The position numbers were made by a program, and so were the translations under genes. Under the pieces are notes generated by a model. The model saw nothing but the letters and a program-made list of their open reading frames with translations. It was not told where the DNA came from and made no database searches. A stretch of DNA of 64,000 bases from Antarctobacter heliothermus (lineage in GTDB: Bacteria > Pseudomonadota > Alphaproteobacteria > Rhodobacterales > Rhodobacteraceae): the NCBI RefSeq assembly GCF_002237555.1, contig NZ_CP022540.1, positions 1,372,501 to 1,436,500 on the forward strand, given 5' to 3'. Each line of letters opens with the position of its first letter. Positions within the stretch are counted from its first letter, which is position 1. Below, in pieces: positions 29,092 through 38,308 of the stretch.

Positions 29092-29640
29092 TTACAGGGC
29101 GGCGATTTTCGCCGGGTCCATTGGTGCAGTGTCACAAATGGCGGTGACGGTTTCCAGCGTCATGTTGCACCGCGTGATCGCCCATTCGTCATTTTGCTCC
29201 AGCATCAGGGCGCCGACCAGGCGCGTCACCGCGGCTTCGTCCGGGAAGATCCCGACGACATTGGTCCGGCGCTTGATCTTCTTGTTCAGACGCTCAAGCG
29301 GGTTCGTCGAGTGTATCCTGGCCCAGTGCTCCTTGGGGAAGCTCTTGTAGGGCAGGACTTCGTCCTCGGCCCTGCGCATCAGCTCCGCGAGCTTGGAGTG
29401 GCGCGGTCCGAAGGCGTCGATCAGCTTGGCCCAGTGCTCTTTCGACGTTGTGAGCGTGTCCTGATCGAAAGCGGTTCGAAGCGCCGCAGTGACGATCGGG
29501 CGGTCCATCTTGCCGACGCAGGCCAGCGCGTTGCGCATGAAATGTGCGCGGCAGCGCTGGACGGTGACGCCGAGCACCTTGGCGGCCGCAGCCTTCAGGC
29601 CCTTGTGGTAGTTTGCGATGATCAGGATCGTCCTTGATGG
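29092..29640 (-). pseudogene. IS256-family transposase, C-terminal remnant
   Basis: Encodes HKGLKAAAAKVLGVTVQRCR, AHFMRNALACVGKMDRPIVT and HSTNPLERLNKKIKRRTNVV, which carries the catalytic Glu (NPLERL). The second Asp motif, normally SDDHKGLK, has become ANYHKGLK, and everything upstream is missing. It differs from the complete IS256 at 4653 in sequence, so it is a separate lineage. Confidence 0.8.
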
Positions 29641-29693
29641 CCTGCGTGGCGAGGATAGTACCATTCGTGACGTGCCCCCCGCTGGTCCCTCGC

Positions 29694-30049
29694 TCATGAC
29701 GAGAGTCTGCGGGTCTGATTTTGGTGGTCGTCGGTTTCGGGTTTGGCAAGCGCGGCGGGCGCGGAGCCCTCAAATAGCTCAAGCACCTGCCGCGCTTGCT
29801 TTGGCGTTTTGTTCCCCAGCGAAGAGTGCGGCCTGACGTTGTTGTAATCGTAGCGCCCCAGCGCCAGTTTGCGGCGGGCATCGTCCAGGGTATCGAACAA
29901 CTCTTCATTGAGGAGCTCGTCCCGCAGGCTGCCGTTGAATGGCTCGATAAAGGCATTCTGCTACGGTTTTCCGGGGTCGATATAGTGCCAATCCACGCCG
30001 TTCCTGTCGGCCCATTTCAGGCTTGCCCGGCTGGTGAACTCCGTGCCGT
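29694..30049 (-). pseudogene. IS3-family transposase OrfB copy 2, 3' part
   Basis: Continues after IS110 as GTEFTSRASLKWADRNGVDW, HYIDPGKP, then TAG where Gln is expected, then QNAFIEPFNGSLRDELLNEE with the catalytic Glu, and DYNNVRPHSSLGNKTPKQAR. Its first codon completes the SDNG motif left at 31679. Confidence 0.85.
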
Positions 30050-30184
30050 AACACCTTCGGAATGTTGTTGATGTTGAGGCTATGATTGCCTGCGCAGCCC
30101 CCAAATAGCGCAGCAGGTGATCATAGCCGGGTCTCAGGTCCCTACAGTGGTTTTGCACAAACCACGCCGCAAGGGAGACCGACT

Positions 30185-31417
30185 ATGACCGATGCCACTA
30201 TTGCACAAACCGAGCCTGTTTTGGTTGCGATTGATATCGCAAAGGCCCGCCATGAAGTCTTGATCGCTGTTCCGGGCCGAAAGCGCCGCCGCCGTTTGAC
30301 CGTTCTCAACCAGCTCGACGAATTCAATCGATTGATCTCTACACTCTCAGAGTATGATCGTCCTGTCCGCGCGGCTTTTGAGGCTACAGGCAATTACCAT
30401 CGCGCTCTCGCTTACCGGCTTGGGGTGGCCGGTTTCGATGTGAAGCTGGTGTCTTCGGTCGCATTGGCGCGCACCCGTGAGGCTTTGAACAACAGTTGGG
30501 ACAAGAACGATCCGAAAGACGCGCAAGTCATCCTGCATATGATGCTGATCGGGAACGAGCAGTTTTACCACGACCCAATGCTGAGCGGTACGAATGATCT
30601 TCAGGAGTTGTCCAAGACGCACGACATAGTCTCGCGCTCAAAGACGGAACTTTGGCATCGGGTGCTGACCCACTACCTGCCGCTGTATTGGCCCGAGGCT
30701 GACCGCTTTCATCGCAGCTCACGCAGCGATTGGTTCTTTGCCTTTCTCGAACGTTATCCTTCACCGCATTTCATCTCTGCCATGGACCAAGAGGCTTTCA
30801 TTGCAGATGCTTGGGACGTGGTCGGCCGCAAAGTGTCAAAAGAACGTTTGCTTGCAGATATTTATCAGACCGCCAAGTTCTCTGTAGGCCTGCCAATTGC
30901 GCCGGACTCCGACGCTGCAAGGATGTTCCGTTTGGTCTTGGGTGAAGGGCGCGGCCTGATTGCCAAACGCAACGAGATTGAGGATCGCGCCGTTGAGCTT
31001 CTCAAGACCAACGACGACTATCAACTGCTAACATCCATCCCAGGGATCGGGCCGATCAACGCGCTGACCATCCTTGCAGAAGCAGGCGATCTGCGCCGCT
31101 TTCGGCATCACCGCCAATTTTTGAAGTTCTGTGGGATGGACCTCGCAACGATCCAGTCGGGCACATTCCGTGGCCAAACCAAGCTCTCAAAATATGGGAA
31201 TGCCAGATTACGCCGCACGCTCTGGATGGCCGGTCAGGTCGCCATCATGCAAAAGACCAACAGCTTCCGCGACAAGTTCGAGCGTTACATCGCCAAGGAT
31301 CGTCAAAACACGCATTTACGTCGCAAGGCGTATACCGCAATCGCCGCAAAAATGGCCCGCACCGTGCATGGGATAATAAACCGCGGCGAACCCTATCGTC
31401 CCTTCTTTGAGGGATGA
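30185..31417 (+). CDS. IS110-family transposase (DEDD recombinase)
   Basis: 410 residues. The RuvC-like acidic residues are D17 (VAIDIAKARHEV), E66 (AAFEATGNYH), D109 and D112 (WDKNDPKDAQ). The C-terminal Transposase_20 domain has SIPGIGPINALTILAEAGDL and the likely catalytic serine S325 in ATIQSGTFRGQTKLS. Start at 30185 follows AAGGGAGA. IS110 transposases are guided by an RNA made from the element's own non-coding ends. It is the intact parent sequence of the broken gene at 3930. Confidence 0.93.
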   Translation: MTDATIAQTEPVLVAIDIAKARHEVLIAVPGRKRRRRLTVLNQLDEFNRLISTLSEYDRPVRAAFEATGNYHRALAYRLGVAGFDVKLVSSVALARTREALNNSWDKNDPKDAQVILHMMLIGNEQFYHDPMLSGTNDLQELSKTHDIVSRSKTELWHRVLTHYLPLYWPEADRFHRSSRSDWFFAFLERYPSPHFISAMDQEAFIADAWDVVGRKVSKERLLADIYQTAKFSVGLPIAPDSDAARMFRLVLGEGRGLIAKRNEIEDRAVELLKTNDDYQLLTSIPGIGPINALTILAEAGDLRRFRHHRQFLKFCGMDLATIQSGTFRGQTKLSKYGNARLRRTLWMAGQVAIMQKTNSFRDKFERYIAKDRQNTHLRRKAYTAIAAKMARTVHGIINRGEPYRPFFEG

Positions 31418-31678
31418 TTGACAGCAGAAGGACCTTTCTCTGTAAGGGCCGTAGAGGCGAGCATTCGACCTCGTAGATAATGTTCAGGCCTTCTGCTCAA
31501 CGACCCGAAGATCTCGTCTTAAGGACGGTGAGAGCCGCAATAAGCGTACTCTGTGTTTGTTATGGGAGAGACATGTTGTTGACCAAAATGCCGAACTGAC
31601 ACACATTCGAACGTGCTGGAACGCTTCAGCATGACAATGACCTGATGCCAAATCAGCCAATTATTCCGCGCATAGGAC
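31418..31678 (+). other. IS110 right non-coding end, candidate guide RNA region
   Basis: 260 bp without coding pattern, identical by eye to 3670-3929 of copy 1 on the other strand. It contains several short inverted repeats (for example CAGCAGAAGG near 31423 against CCTTCTGCT near 31490) and a TGACAA run near 31633 that could pair with the TTGTCA half of the target. The 135-bp left end is the alternative location. Confidence 0.35.
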
Positions 31679-32270
31679 GTTGTCACTGACAATGCAAGCG
31701 GGTTTTCCGTAGATCCGGGCGAGTGCGTCCAGCTCTCGGGTCACGCGCTCGCCTGAAATGCTGGTGTCGGCGGCCAGGCACAGGTTTTCCCGGCAGCAGT
31801 CATCGTTCACGGCCAGGATGCGGAACTTCCGCGATGCGCCGAAGTTGTCCGCCAGGAAATCCAGGGACCAGCGCTGGTTCGGCCGTGTGGCTTCGGGCAT
31901 CGGCGTGCGCGAGCCCCGGGCGCAACGGCGGCACCGCCGCCGTTCCACCGCAAGGCCTTCTTCGCGGTAGAGGCGGTAGAGTTTCTTGTGGGTCATGTTC
32001 ATGCCTTTGCGCTCAAGCAGCACGCCGATCCTCCGGTAGCCGAACCGGCGGCGTTTGCCAGCGATCTCCTTCATCTCCTGGCGGATCTCGGGATGGTCAG
32101 GCGGGCGTTCGCGCCGGACCGTCTTTGGATCGACACCCCCTCTCATGGTTTTCAAGCAAAACCACTGCCGGGCAGTGGACCAGCCGGCAGGCCCTGCGCT
32201 GCGAGACATCATGATCCCGCATTGCATGGAGCGCTGCCTCTCGCCGCTCTTTCGGTGCCGTCAGCTTTTT
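31679..32270 (-). pseudogene. IS3-family transposase OrfB copy 2, 5' part
   Basis: In the -1 frame after GGGAAAAAGC near the orfA stop it reads KKLTAPKERREAALHAMRDH and DVSQRRACRLV. Then 40-bp insert R5 shifts the frame, then GVDPKTVRRERPPDHPEIRQ, GYRRIGVLLERKGMNMTHKK, NQRWSLDFLADNF (first catalytic Asp), and RIYGKPACIVSDN (second), where IS110 enters. Apart from R5 and IS110 the frame is open. Confidence 0.85.
32138..32177 (+). repeat. 40-bp palindromic insert, copy R5 (in IS3 orfB)
   Basis: Plus strand starts CCCTCTCATGGTTTTC and ends CCACTGCCGGGCAGTG. The inner stem GGTTTT/AAAACC and the outer CACTGC/GCAGTG are perfect. Removal joins RRACRLV to GVDPKTV. Confidence 0.8.
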
Positions 32271-32560
32271 CCCAGCAAGTCTTTCAAAACCACGTTGTCG
32301 AGCATCGTATCAGCCAGCAGCCGCTTCAGCTTGGCGTTTTCGTCCTCCAACGCCTTCAGTCGGCGGCTTCCGACACCTCCCTCTCACACATGCAGCGCAT
32401 ATGTTGCCGGGCAATGCATGCCGCCATACTTGGACTTCAGCTTGTAAAAGGTCGCCGGGCTCAGGACGTGCCGACGGCACACCTCAGCTGTCGACATCCC
32501 GGCTTCCTGCTCTTCAATCATCCCGATGATTTGCGCATCAGTGAAACGGCTCTTACGCAT
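32261..32560 (-). pseudogene. IS3-family transposase OrfA copy 2, interrupted by insert
   Basis: Starts MRKSRFTDAQIIGMIEEQEA, helix-turn-helix STAEVCRRHVLSPATFYKLK, then KYGGM. The 37-bp insert R6 introduces a TGA, after which EVSEAARLKALEDENAKLKR and LLADTMLDNVVLKDLLGKS follow. Without the insert it is a normal 87-residue OrfA. Confidence 0.85.
32380..32416 (+). repeat. 37-bp palindromic insert, copy R6 (in IS3 orfA)
   Basis: Plus strand runs from CCTCTCACACATGC to TGCCGGGCAATG. The inner stem pairs ACACATGC with GCATATGT with one mismatch. It is slightly shorter than the other copies, or the flanking codons also changed. Confidence 0.7.
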
Positions 32561-32598
32561 TCGTCTGCTCCTAAATAGGTTGGGCAGACTCTACTTCA

Positions 32599-33140
32599 TG
32601 GTGTGGGATTTGGCGGCGGGCACGTCATCCACCATGAACAGGGCCGGGTGATTGGCGTTGTCGATGGCTTTGCGAACAGCCGCAACAGATGTCACTATAG
32701 CCTGTCGAGGTTTCATTGTGGACCACGCAAACTGTCTTGAGTTGGTGCGCTCGATCCTCAGCCAGCTATGCCTCGATCTTGTCCGGCGCCGCGCCGCGGC
32801 GCCAGTCGCCAGAGATGAACTCAGGCCGACGCCCGAGTTTTTGCGCCAGTTTCTTCCGCTTCGTCGCAAAATGCCCGGTCTCAAACATCAGAACACGCTC
32901 GCCCGACGACAATGTGTTGACCAGCGCCGCCTCCCACGCACCGGTTCCGGAAGCCGGGTAGATGAAGACGTGTTCATCGGTCTTGAAGATGCTCTTGAGT
33001 CCATTCAGCGCTCTTTGCCCGACTTCGGAGAAATCTGCTCCGCGGTGATTGATGGTCTGCTGCGAAATCGCGCTGAGGATGCGGTCAGATAAGGCGCTTG
33101 GCCCCGGAATCTGCAAAAAGTGACGGCCGGCTTTTCTCAT
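32599..33140 (-). pseudogene. sgaA: Serine-glyoxylate aminotransferase, truncated and frameshifted
   Basis: Starts MRKAGRHFLQIPGPSALSDR and keeps HRGADFSEVGQRALNGLKSI, EHVFIYPASGTGAWEAALVN and VLMFETGHFATKRKKLAQKL, the N-terminal third of this PLP enzyme. TAG replaces an Arg codon at about 32763, a frame slip follows near 32700, and the gene ends at the IS3 terminus, before the PLP lysine. It is therefore inactive. It is divergent from the FAD-linked oxidase gene, with which it probably formed a glyoxylate/hydroxyacid locus. Confidence 0.85.
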
Positions 33141-33213
33141 GAAACCACTCTTGAATTTCATCCGGACCCAACGATGGCGCGGGTGCGTAACCTTTTGCGG
33201 TTGCGAGATCATG

Positions 33214-33229
33214 ATTTTGAATTCAAAAT
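33214..33229. promoter_or_regulatory. Perfect 16-bp palindrome, likely GntR operator
   Basis: ATTTTGAATTCAAAAT lies between the divergent aminotransferase pseudogene and the FAD-linked oxidase gene, 53 bp before the latter's ATG. AT-rich dyads of this size are typical of FadR-type GntR proteins, and such a regulator is encoded just downstream of the oxidase (36187). Confidence 0.55.
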
Positions 33230-33281
33230 TTTATTAATCAGAATGTGATAGACGCTCGCCGGGCAATGGATTGGACCAAAC

Positions 33282-36170
33282 ATGAGTGATCTGGCCGAAA
33301 TCCTGCGGAAGCGCACCCAAGGCGATGTCCTGTTCGACCGCTTTTCCAGAGGACGCTACGCCACCGATGCCTCTCTGTACCAGATGATGCCGCTGGGTGT
33401 TCTGGCCCCCAAATCCAAGGATGATATCGCCGCCGCGCTGGACATTGCCCGCGAACAGGGCGTGCCGATCCTTGCGCGTGGGGGGGGGGCGTCACAATGC
33501 GGGCAGACGGTGAATACCGCGCTGGTTCTGGATAACAGTCTGTACTTCAATGACATTCTAGAGTTGGATGTCGACAACATGCGTTGCGTTGTGCGCCCTG
33601 GCATCGTTCTGGATGAACTGAATCGCGCACTAAGGCCGCACGGGCTGTGGTTTCCGGTGGACGTCTCTACGGCGTCGCGGGCCACCATTGGCGGCATGGC
33701 CGGTAACAATTCCTGCGGCGGGAAATCGCTGGGCTATGGCATGATGCGCGACAATGTTCTGTCCATCGACGCCTTTCTGGCCGATGGCGGCCATCACCAT
33801 TTTGGTGTGGGCGACGTTTCTGGCACGTTGGCGGCGCTGTCAGATGACATGTTGCGCCTGGGCGCGCGCGAGGCCGAGGAGATCAACGCGCGGTTTCCCA
33901 AAGTCATGCGCCGGGTGGGCGGCTACAACATCGACGCGCTGACGCCTGCACAAGCGCCCCACAACCTGTCCCATCTTTTGGTCGGCTCTGAGGGGACGCT
34001 GGCCTATTCCACGGCTATCGAACTGAAACTTTGGCCGTTGCTCGCACAAAAGGTGCTGGGCGTTTGCCATTTTGCGACCTTCCATCAGGCGATGGACGCC
34101 GCGCAGCATCTGGTGACACTGAAACCGCAGGGCGTCGAGTTGGTGGATGCCACAATGATCGCGCTGGCCAGAGACATCCCGATGTTCCGCACCACAATCG
34201 AAGAGGTGGTCACCGGCTCGCCAGAGGCCCTTTTATTGGTTGAGTTCGCCGAAGAAGACTCAACGCGCCACCCTGAAAGGCTGAACGCGCTGGAAGAAAT
34301 GATGGGTGATCTTGGCTATACATGGTCCGGTACGGGCAGGGCATGGGGCGGGGTGACCAAGGTCACGGACGCCGCAATGCAAAGCCGGATCGCCGATCTG
34401 CGCAGCTCCGGCCTGAACATCATGATGTCGATGAAGGATGACGGCAAACCCGTGTCCTTTGTCGAGGACTGCGCCGTCGAGCTGCCGGACCTTGCGGCCT
34501 ATACTGCCGGGCTGACCGAGATCTTTGAAAAACATGGCACGCGGGGAACGTGGTATGCCCATGCCTCTGTCGGTTGCCTGCATGTGCGGCCGGTCCTGAA
34601 CCTCAAACTTGACAAGGACGTGCGCACGATGCGCGCCATCGCCGAGGAATGCTTTGACCTTGTCGCCAAGTACAAGGGCTCCCATTCCGGCGAACACGGT
34701 GACGGGCTGGTTCGGTCAGAGTTTCACGAAAAGATGTTCGGCACCCGCATGGTCGCGGCCTTTGCCGAGGTCAAAAAGCGCTTTGATCCGGACGGGTTGT
34801 TTAATCCGGGCAAGATCGTCGATGCCCCGAAAATGGATGACCGTCGGCTGTTTCGCTACGGTCCCGATTACGCCGCGCCCGAAATGCGGACCGAGCTTGA
34901 CTGGTCCGAATGGACTGGCAGCGGCGGCGGGTTTCAGGGCGCTATCGAGATGTGCAACAACAACGGTGCTTGCCGCAAGCTCAAGGGGGGCGTGATGTGC
35001 CCGTCTTTCCGCGTGACGCGCAAAGAGCAGGACGTGACACGGGGGCGGGCCAATTCGTTGCGCCTTGCGATCTCCGGGCAGTTGGGGCCCGATGCGCTGA
35101 CCTCGGACGCGATGGCCGAAACGATGAAGCTATGTGTGTCCTGCAAGGGATGCACGCGTGAATGCCCCACCGGGGTCGACATGGCTCGCATGAAGATAGA
35201 GGTGATGGCCGCGCGGGCGCACAAACATGGGTTGACCTTGCATGATCGGCTGGTTGGCTATCTGCCGCGTTTTGCCCCGTGGGCGTCGCGCCTGTCATTC
35301 CTGGCGAACTTGCGAAACTCCGTTCCGGGACTGGCAAAGCTGACCGAGCGCTTGACCGGTTTCACCGCCTCACGGAACCTGCCGCGTTGGAGTGCGCGGC
35401 CCTTTCGAAATGATGAAGTCGAGACAGTAGAGCCGCCCAAGGCGGTGATTTTTGCGGACTGTTTCAACCGCTATATTGAACCGGAAAATCTGCGCGCTAC
35501 GGTCAACGTGCTGGGCGCGGCGAACGTGCCGCTGCATGTGGCAGCAGCACCGCGCGGCGAACGCCCCTTGTGCTGTGGGCGCACGTTCCTTTCCGTAGGT
35601 CTTGTGGACGAGGCCAAGGCGGAGGCGCAGCGCCTGTTGGCTGCGCTGCTGCCTTACGCGCGGCAGGGGATACCCATCATCGGGCTGGAGCCTAGCTGCT
35701 TGCTGACCCTGCGCGACGAGATCCCCGCCTTGTTGCCGGGCGAGGATGCGGCACTGCTGGGCCGGCAGGCCCGAATGTTGGAAGAGTACATTGCCGATCA
35801 GGATGACAATCCAGACTTTACCCTTTCGCTACAATCTCCTGCGCCACGGATTTTGTTGCACGGCCACTGTCATCAAAAGGCGATGGGTGTGATGACCAGC
35901 ATTCAAAAGACCCTGTCACGCTTGCCCGATACCGAAATCGAGACGGTTGAGACAAGTTGTTGTGGTATGGCCGGGGCCTTCGGTTACGGCACTGACACAC
36001 ATGATATTTCGCTCAAGATGGCCGAGATCGACCTGGCCCCCACCGTGCGCAAGGCGTGCGACGCCACGTTGATTGTTGCCGATGGAACGTCCTGTCGGCA
36101 TCAGGTGTCCGACACGACGGGGCGCAAGCCGATCCATGTGGCTCGGCTGCTGGAAATGGCGCTGAAATAA
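33282..36170 (+). CDS. FAD-linked oxidase with 4Fe-4S domain (D-2-hydroxyacid dehydrogenase, YdiJ/GlcD-like)
   Basis: 962 residues. The N-terminal FAD-binding domain contains VPILARGGGASQCGQTVNTA and ATIGGMAGNNSCGGKSLGYG. The substrate domain ends with SGEHGDGLVRSEF and DPDGLFNPGKIV. Then come two cysteine clusters (NNNGACRKLKGGVMCPSF near 556 and CVSCKGCTRECPTGVD near 616) and a C-terminal pair of CCG domains (LCCGRTF and TSCCGMAGAFGYG). This plan oxidises a D-2-hydroxyacid and passes electrons through Fe-S clusters to the quinone pool. The exact acid (lactate, glycolate, 2-hydroxyglutarate) is not readable. A GntR gene follows 16 bp later. Confidence 0.88.
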   Translation: MSDLAEILRKRTQGDVLFDRFSRGRYATDASLYQMMPLGVLAPKSKDDIAAALDIAREQGVPILARGGGASQCGQTVNTALVLDNSLYFNDILELDVDNMRCVVRPGIVLDELNRALRPHGLWFPVDVSTASRATIGGMAGNNSCGGKSLGYGMMRDNVLSIDAFLADGGHHHFGVGDVSGTLAALSDDMLRLGAREAEEINARFPKVMRRVGGYNIDALTPAQAPHNLSHLLVGSEGTLAYSTAIELKLWPLLAQKVLGVCHFATFHQAMDAAQHLVTLKPQGVELVDATMIALARDIPMFRTTIEEVVTGSPEALLLVEFAEEDSTRHPERLNALEEMMGDLGYTWSGTGRAWGGVTKVTDAAMQSRIADLRSSGLNIMMSMKDDGKPVSFVEDCAVELPDLAAYTAGLTEIFEKHGTRGTWYAHASVGCLHVRPVLNLKLDKDVRTMRAIAEECFDLVAKYKGSHSGEHGDGLVRSEFHEKMFGTRMVAAFAEVKKRFDPDGLFNPGKIVDAPKMDDRRLFRYGPDYAAPEMRTELDWSEWTGSGGGFQGAIEMCNNNGACRKLKGGVMCPSFRVTRKEQDVTRGRANSLRLAISGQLGPDALTSDAMAETMKLCVSCKGCTRECPTGVDMARMKIEVMAARAHKHGLTLHDRLVGYLPRFAPWASRLSFLANLRNSVPGLAKLTERLTGFTASRNLPRWSARPFRNDEVETVEPPKAVIFADCFNRYIEPENLRATVNVLGAANVPLHVAAAPRGERPLCCGRTFLSVGLVDEAKAEAQRLLAALLPYARQGIPIIGLEPSCLLTLRDEIPALLPGEDAALLGRQARMLEEYIADQDDNPDFTLSLQSPAPRILLHGHCHQKAMGVMTSIQKTLSRLPDTEIETVETSCCGMAGAFGYGTDTHDISLKMAEIDLAPTVRKACDATLIVADGTSCRHQVSDTTGRKPIHVARLLEMALK

Positions 36171-36186
36171 TGGGGAACGGCGCGCG

Positions 36187-36879
36187 ATGATGAACCACAC
36201 CGGGTCTCAGGCGATCAAGCGGAAATCCCTTCACCAGGAGTTGGTCGACCGCCTGCAGCCGCTGATCATCGGGGGTGAGCTTGCCCCCGGTTCCAAGGTT
36301 CCGGAAAAGATGCTTTGCACGCGGTTCGGCGTTTCACGGACCCCGCTGCGCGAGGCGCTCAAGGTCTTGGCGTCCGAGGGGTTGGTGCGGCTGGAACCCA
36401 ACCGGGGTGCGTGGGTCACGCAGGTCACGATCAGCGAGGTCGAAGAGGTTTTCCCGGTGCTCGGTGCGCTTGAGGCGTTGTCAGGCGAACTGGCCTGCAA
36501 GAGCATAACCGACGCAGAAATCGCTGCCGTGCGCGGCCTGCATGAAGACATGATCCGCAGTTACGAGAAACGGGATCTGGACAGCTATTTTGCCATCAAC
36601 CAGAAAATCCACCGCGCGATCCTGCTGGCGGCACGCAACGACACGCTGACGACATCCTGCCAAGCGCTGTCCCTGCGGATGCAGCGCGCCCGGTATCTGG
36701 CCAACATGTCTGAGGGCCGCTGGTATGCCGCAGTGCAAGAGCACGAAACCATCCTGAAATTTCTGGTCGAGAGGGATGGCAGTAGGTTGGCCCGTACGCT
36801 GCTGGATCACATGGATGCCAAACGAGCATCGGTTGTTCAGTGGCTGGAAGCTCAGAAAGTGTCCACGGACCCCGATTGA
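36187..36879 (+). CDS. GntR-family regulator (FadR/FCD subgroup)
   Basis: 230 residues. The winged helix (HQELVDRLQPLIIGGELAPG, SKVPEKMLCTRFGVSRTPLR, EALKVLASEGLVRLEPNRGA) is followed by an all-helical FCD domain with metal-binding His (IHRAILLAARND, EHETILKFL). It probably controls the oxidase gene just upstream through the dyad at 33214. The ATG pair at 36187/36190 leaves the start ambiguous by one codon. Confidence 0.9.
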   Translation: MMNHTGSQAIKRKSLHQELVDRLQPLIIGGELAPGSKVPEKMLCTRFGVSRTPLREALKVLASEGLVRLEPNRGAWVTQVTISEVEEVFPVLGALEALSGELACKSITDAEIAAVRGLHEDMIRSYEKRDLDSYFAINQKIHRAILLAARNDTLTTSCQALSLRMQRARYLANMSEGRWYAAVQEHETILKFLVERDGSRLARTLLDHMDAKRASVVQWLEAQKVSTDPD

Positions 36880-37124
36880 TCGACAAGGCGGTCGCGGGCA
36901 ACGCGGTGTCCGATTGTAAGCCGCTGATACACAACCTTTCCCCGAATTGGTCGGACTAAGCCGATGACGATCGTCAATCTGGCGTAATACTTTCCACTCA
37001 AGATGGTTGTTGTGCCTGTCGGGCACGCAACCTCACACATCGGGACGCGGAGGCAGTCTTTGTCGGCTCTGCCGATACAGCACAGTCCAGACCCACTGGA
37101 ATGAAAAATCGACAGGATAGAAAA

Positions 37125-38084
37125 ATGAGCAACCCCCTCCTCCCAACGGTCTTGCGGATGCAAGGCAACGTGGCGCCACTAGAAGATGGCCGGGTGTCGG
37201 TTGAAGGCTTCGATCTGTCGATCTTGAACGAGTCCACCATGAAGGGCGCCTTTCGGCGTATGGTCCGATCCCACGAGTTCGAGGTCAGTGAACTGGCACT
37301 GACGACCTATGTGGTGGCCCGTGAATACGGCGCCCGTTTCACCGCGCTGCCGATCTTTCTGGTCCGTGAATTTCATCACGGAGCGATCCTGTTCAACCGA
37401 CATGCGGGCATCACCGATCCTCGCCAGCTAGAGGGGCAGCGCGTCGGCGTAGACCGCGGATTTACCGTGACGACCGGCGTTTGGGCCCGGTCGATTTTGG
37501 CAGATGAATACGGCGTTGACCTGTCGAAAATCACTTGGGTTCTGTCGAGCGACGAACATGTGGAGAATTTCGAACCGCCTGCGAATGTCGAGTACCTTGA
37601 GGAGGGCCGCGAGTTGCGGGAGGAACTCAACAATGGCGCACTATCGTGTGTGATCGGCTTTTTCCCGCACGACATTCCGGCAGAATACGAAAACATCGTG
37701 GCGCTGTACCCCGACGGGCTTCAGGCTGGACTGGATGCGTTCGATGCGCGCGGGCACTATCCCATCAACCATCTGATGGTTGTGCGAAATGACATTCTGG
37801 ACGCGCACCCGACATTGCCACGCGCCATGTTCGATGCGTTTTCCCAGTCGAAAGACCTATACGTCGATGCATTGAGGGCGGGCCTGATCAAGAACCCCGA
37901 TCATATCGACGACATGCACCGAAGAATTCTTGACCGGGGCAAGGATCCGTTGCCCTACGGTCTGGCGCCCAATCGGGAGTTGCTTGAAACCTACATTGAA
38001 AGCTGCGTGTCTCAGGGGGTTCTGAAAAACCGGGTCGCCCTGGATGACCTGTTCGAACCTTCAACGCTGGACCTAGTCGGTTAA
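37125..38084 (+). CDS. 4,5-dihydroxyphthalate decarboxylase-like protein, first of two
   Basis: 319 residues without a signal peptide. Similarity is to the Pht5/4,5-dihydroxyphthalate decarboxylase family, which has a periplasmic-binding-protein fold: SEFEVSELALTTY-type segment, ALPIFLVREFHHGAILFNRH, QLEGQRVGVDRGFTVTTGVW and RGHYPINHLMVVRND. Many family members sit in unrelated catabolic clusters and their substrates are unknown. Start at 37125 after AGGATAG; an ATG at 37101 is possible. The paralogue at 53371 is only distantly similar. Confidence 0.75.
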   Translation: MSNPLLPTVLRMQGNVAPLEDGRVSVEGFDLSILNESTMKGAFRRMVRSHEFEVSELALTTYVVAREYGARFTALPIFLVREFHHGAILFNRHAGITDPRQLEGQRVGVDRGFTVTTGVWARSILADEYGVDLSKITWVLSSDEHVENFEPPANVEYLEEGRELREELNNGALSCVIGFFPHDIPAEYENIVALYPDGLQAGLDAFDARGHYPINHLMVVRNDILDAHPTLPRAMFDAFSQSKDLYVDALRAGLIKNPDHIDDMHRRILDRGKDPLPYGLAPNRELLETYIESCVSQGVLKNRVALDDLFEPSTLDLVG

Positions 38085-38220
38085 AAGGGCGGCTTTCCTT
38101 CGGTGCACCCAACCAGTCCTTAGACGCTTTGAACGGGGAGTTCCTGTCGAAGCGGTGGAAGGGCGTTCTCGTAAGTTATTGTAGTTAATTTATTTTATCT
38201 GAGCGTTGGCAGCGAGGTGC

Positions 38221-38267
38221 TTGACATGTGTTGCTGCCGCTGCATAGAAAATGAAATAATGATTTCA
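38221..38267 (+). promoter_or_regulatory. Promoter with overlapping dyad before amidohydrolase
   Basis: TTGACA (38221-38226), 18 bp, then TAGAAA. The dyad TGAAAT-AATG-ATTTCA (38252-38267) lies just downstream, with another TGAAAT 5 bp on, as expected for a repressor site. The region 38170-38300 is AT-rich compared with its surroundings. Confidence 0.5.
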
Positions 38268-38308
38268 CTGAATGAAATTATAGCTAAACGAAATGGGAGG
38301 CACCGGAC

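Larger units (their letters stand above)
30050..31678 (+). mobile_element. IS110-family element, copy 2, complete
   Basis: About 1.63 kb with an intact transposase, 135 bp before it and 260 bp after. The same trinucleotide CGT lies at both junctions (30047-30049 and 31678-31680). Without the element the host IS3 reads SDNGTEF. It sits antisense to the host transposase, as in copy 1. No terminal inverted repeats, as usual for IS110. Confidence 0.9.
29668..32598 (-). mobile_element. IS3-family element, copy 2, with nested IS110
   Basis: On the minus strand it begins TGAAGTAGAGTCTGCCCAAC (32598 downward) and ends near 29668 (TGACGTGCCCCCC on the plus strand), with orfA 32560-32261 and orfB continuing to 31679, then IS110, then orfB to 29694. 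It disrupts a serine-glyoxylate aminotransferase gene on its left-hand end. It carries palindromic inserts R5 and R6. It is a different IS3 lineage from copy 1. Confidence 0.8.

Noticed and set aside
33246..33262. GCCGGGCAATGG resembling an insert end
   Set aside because: No partner end (CCCTCTC) within 45 bases and no stem, so a chance match.
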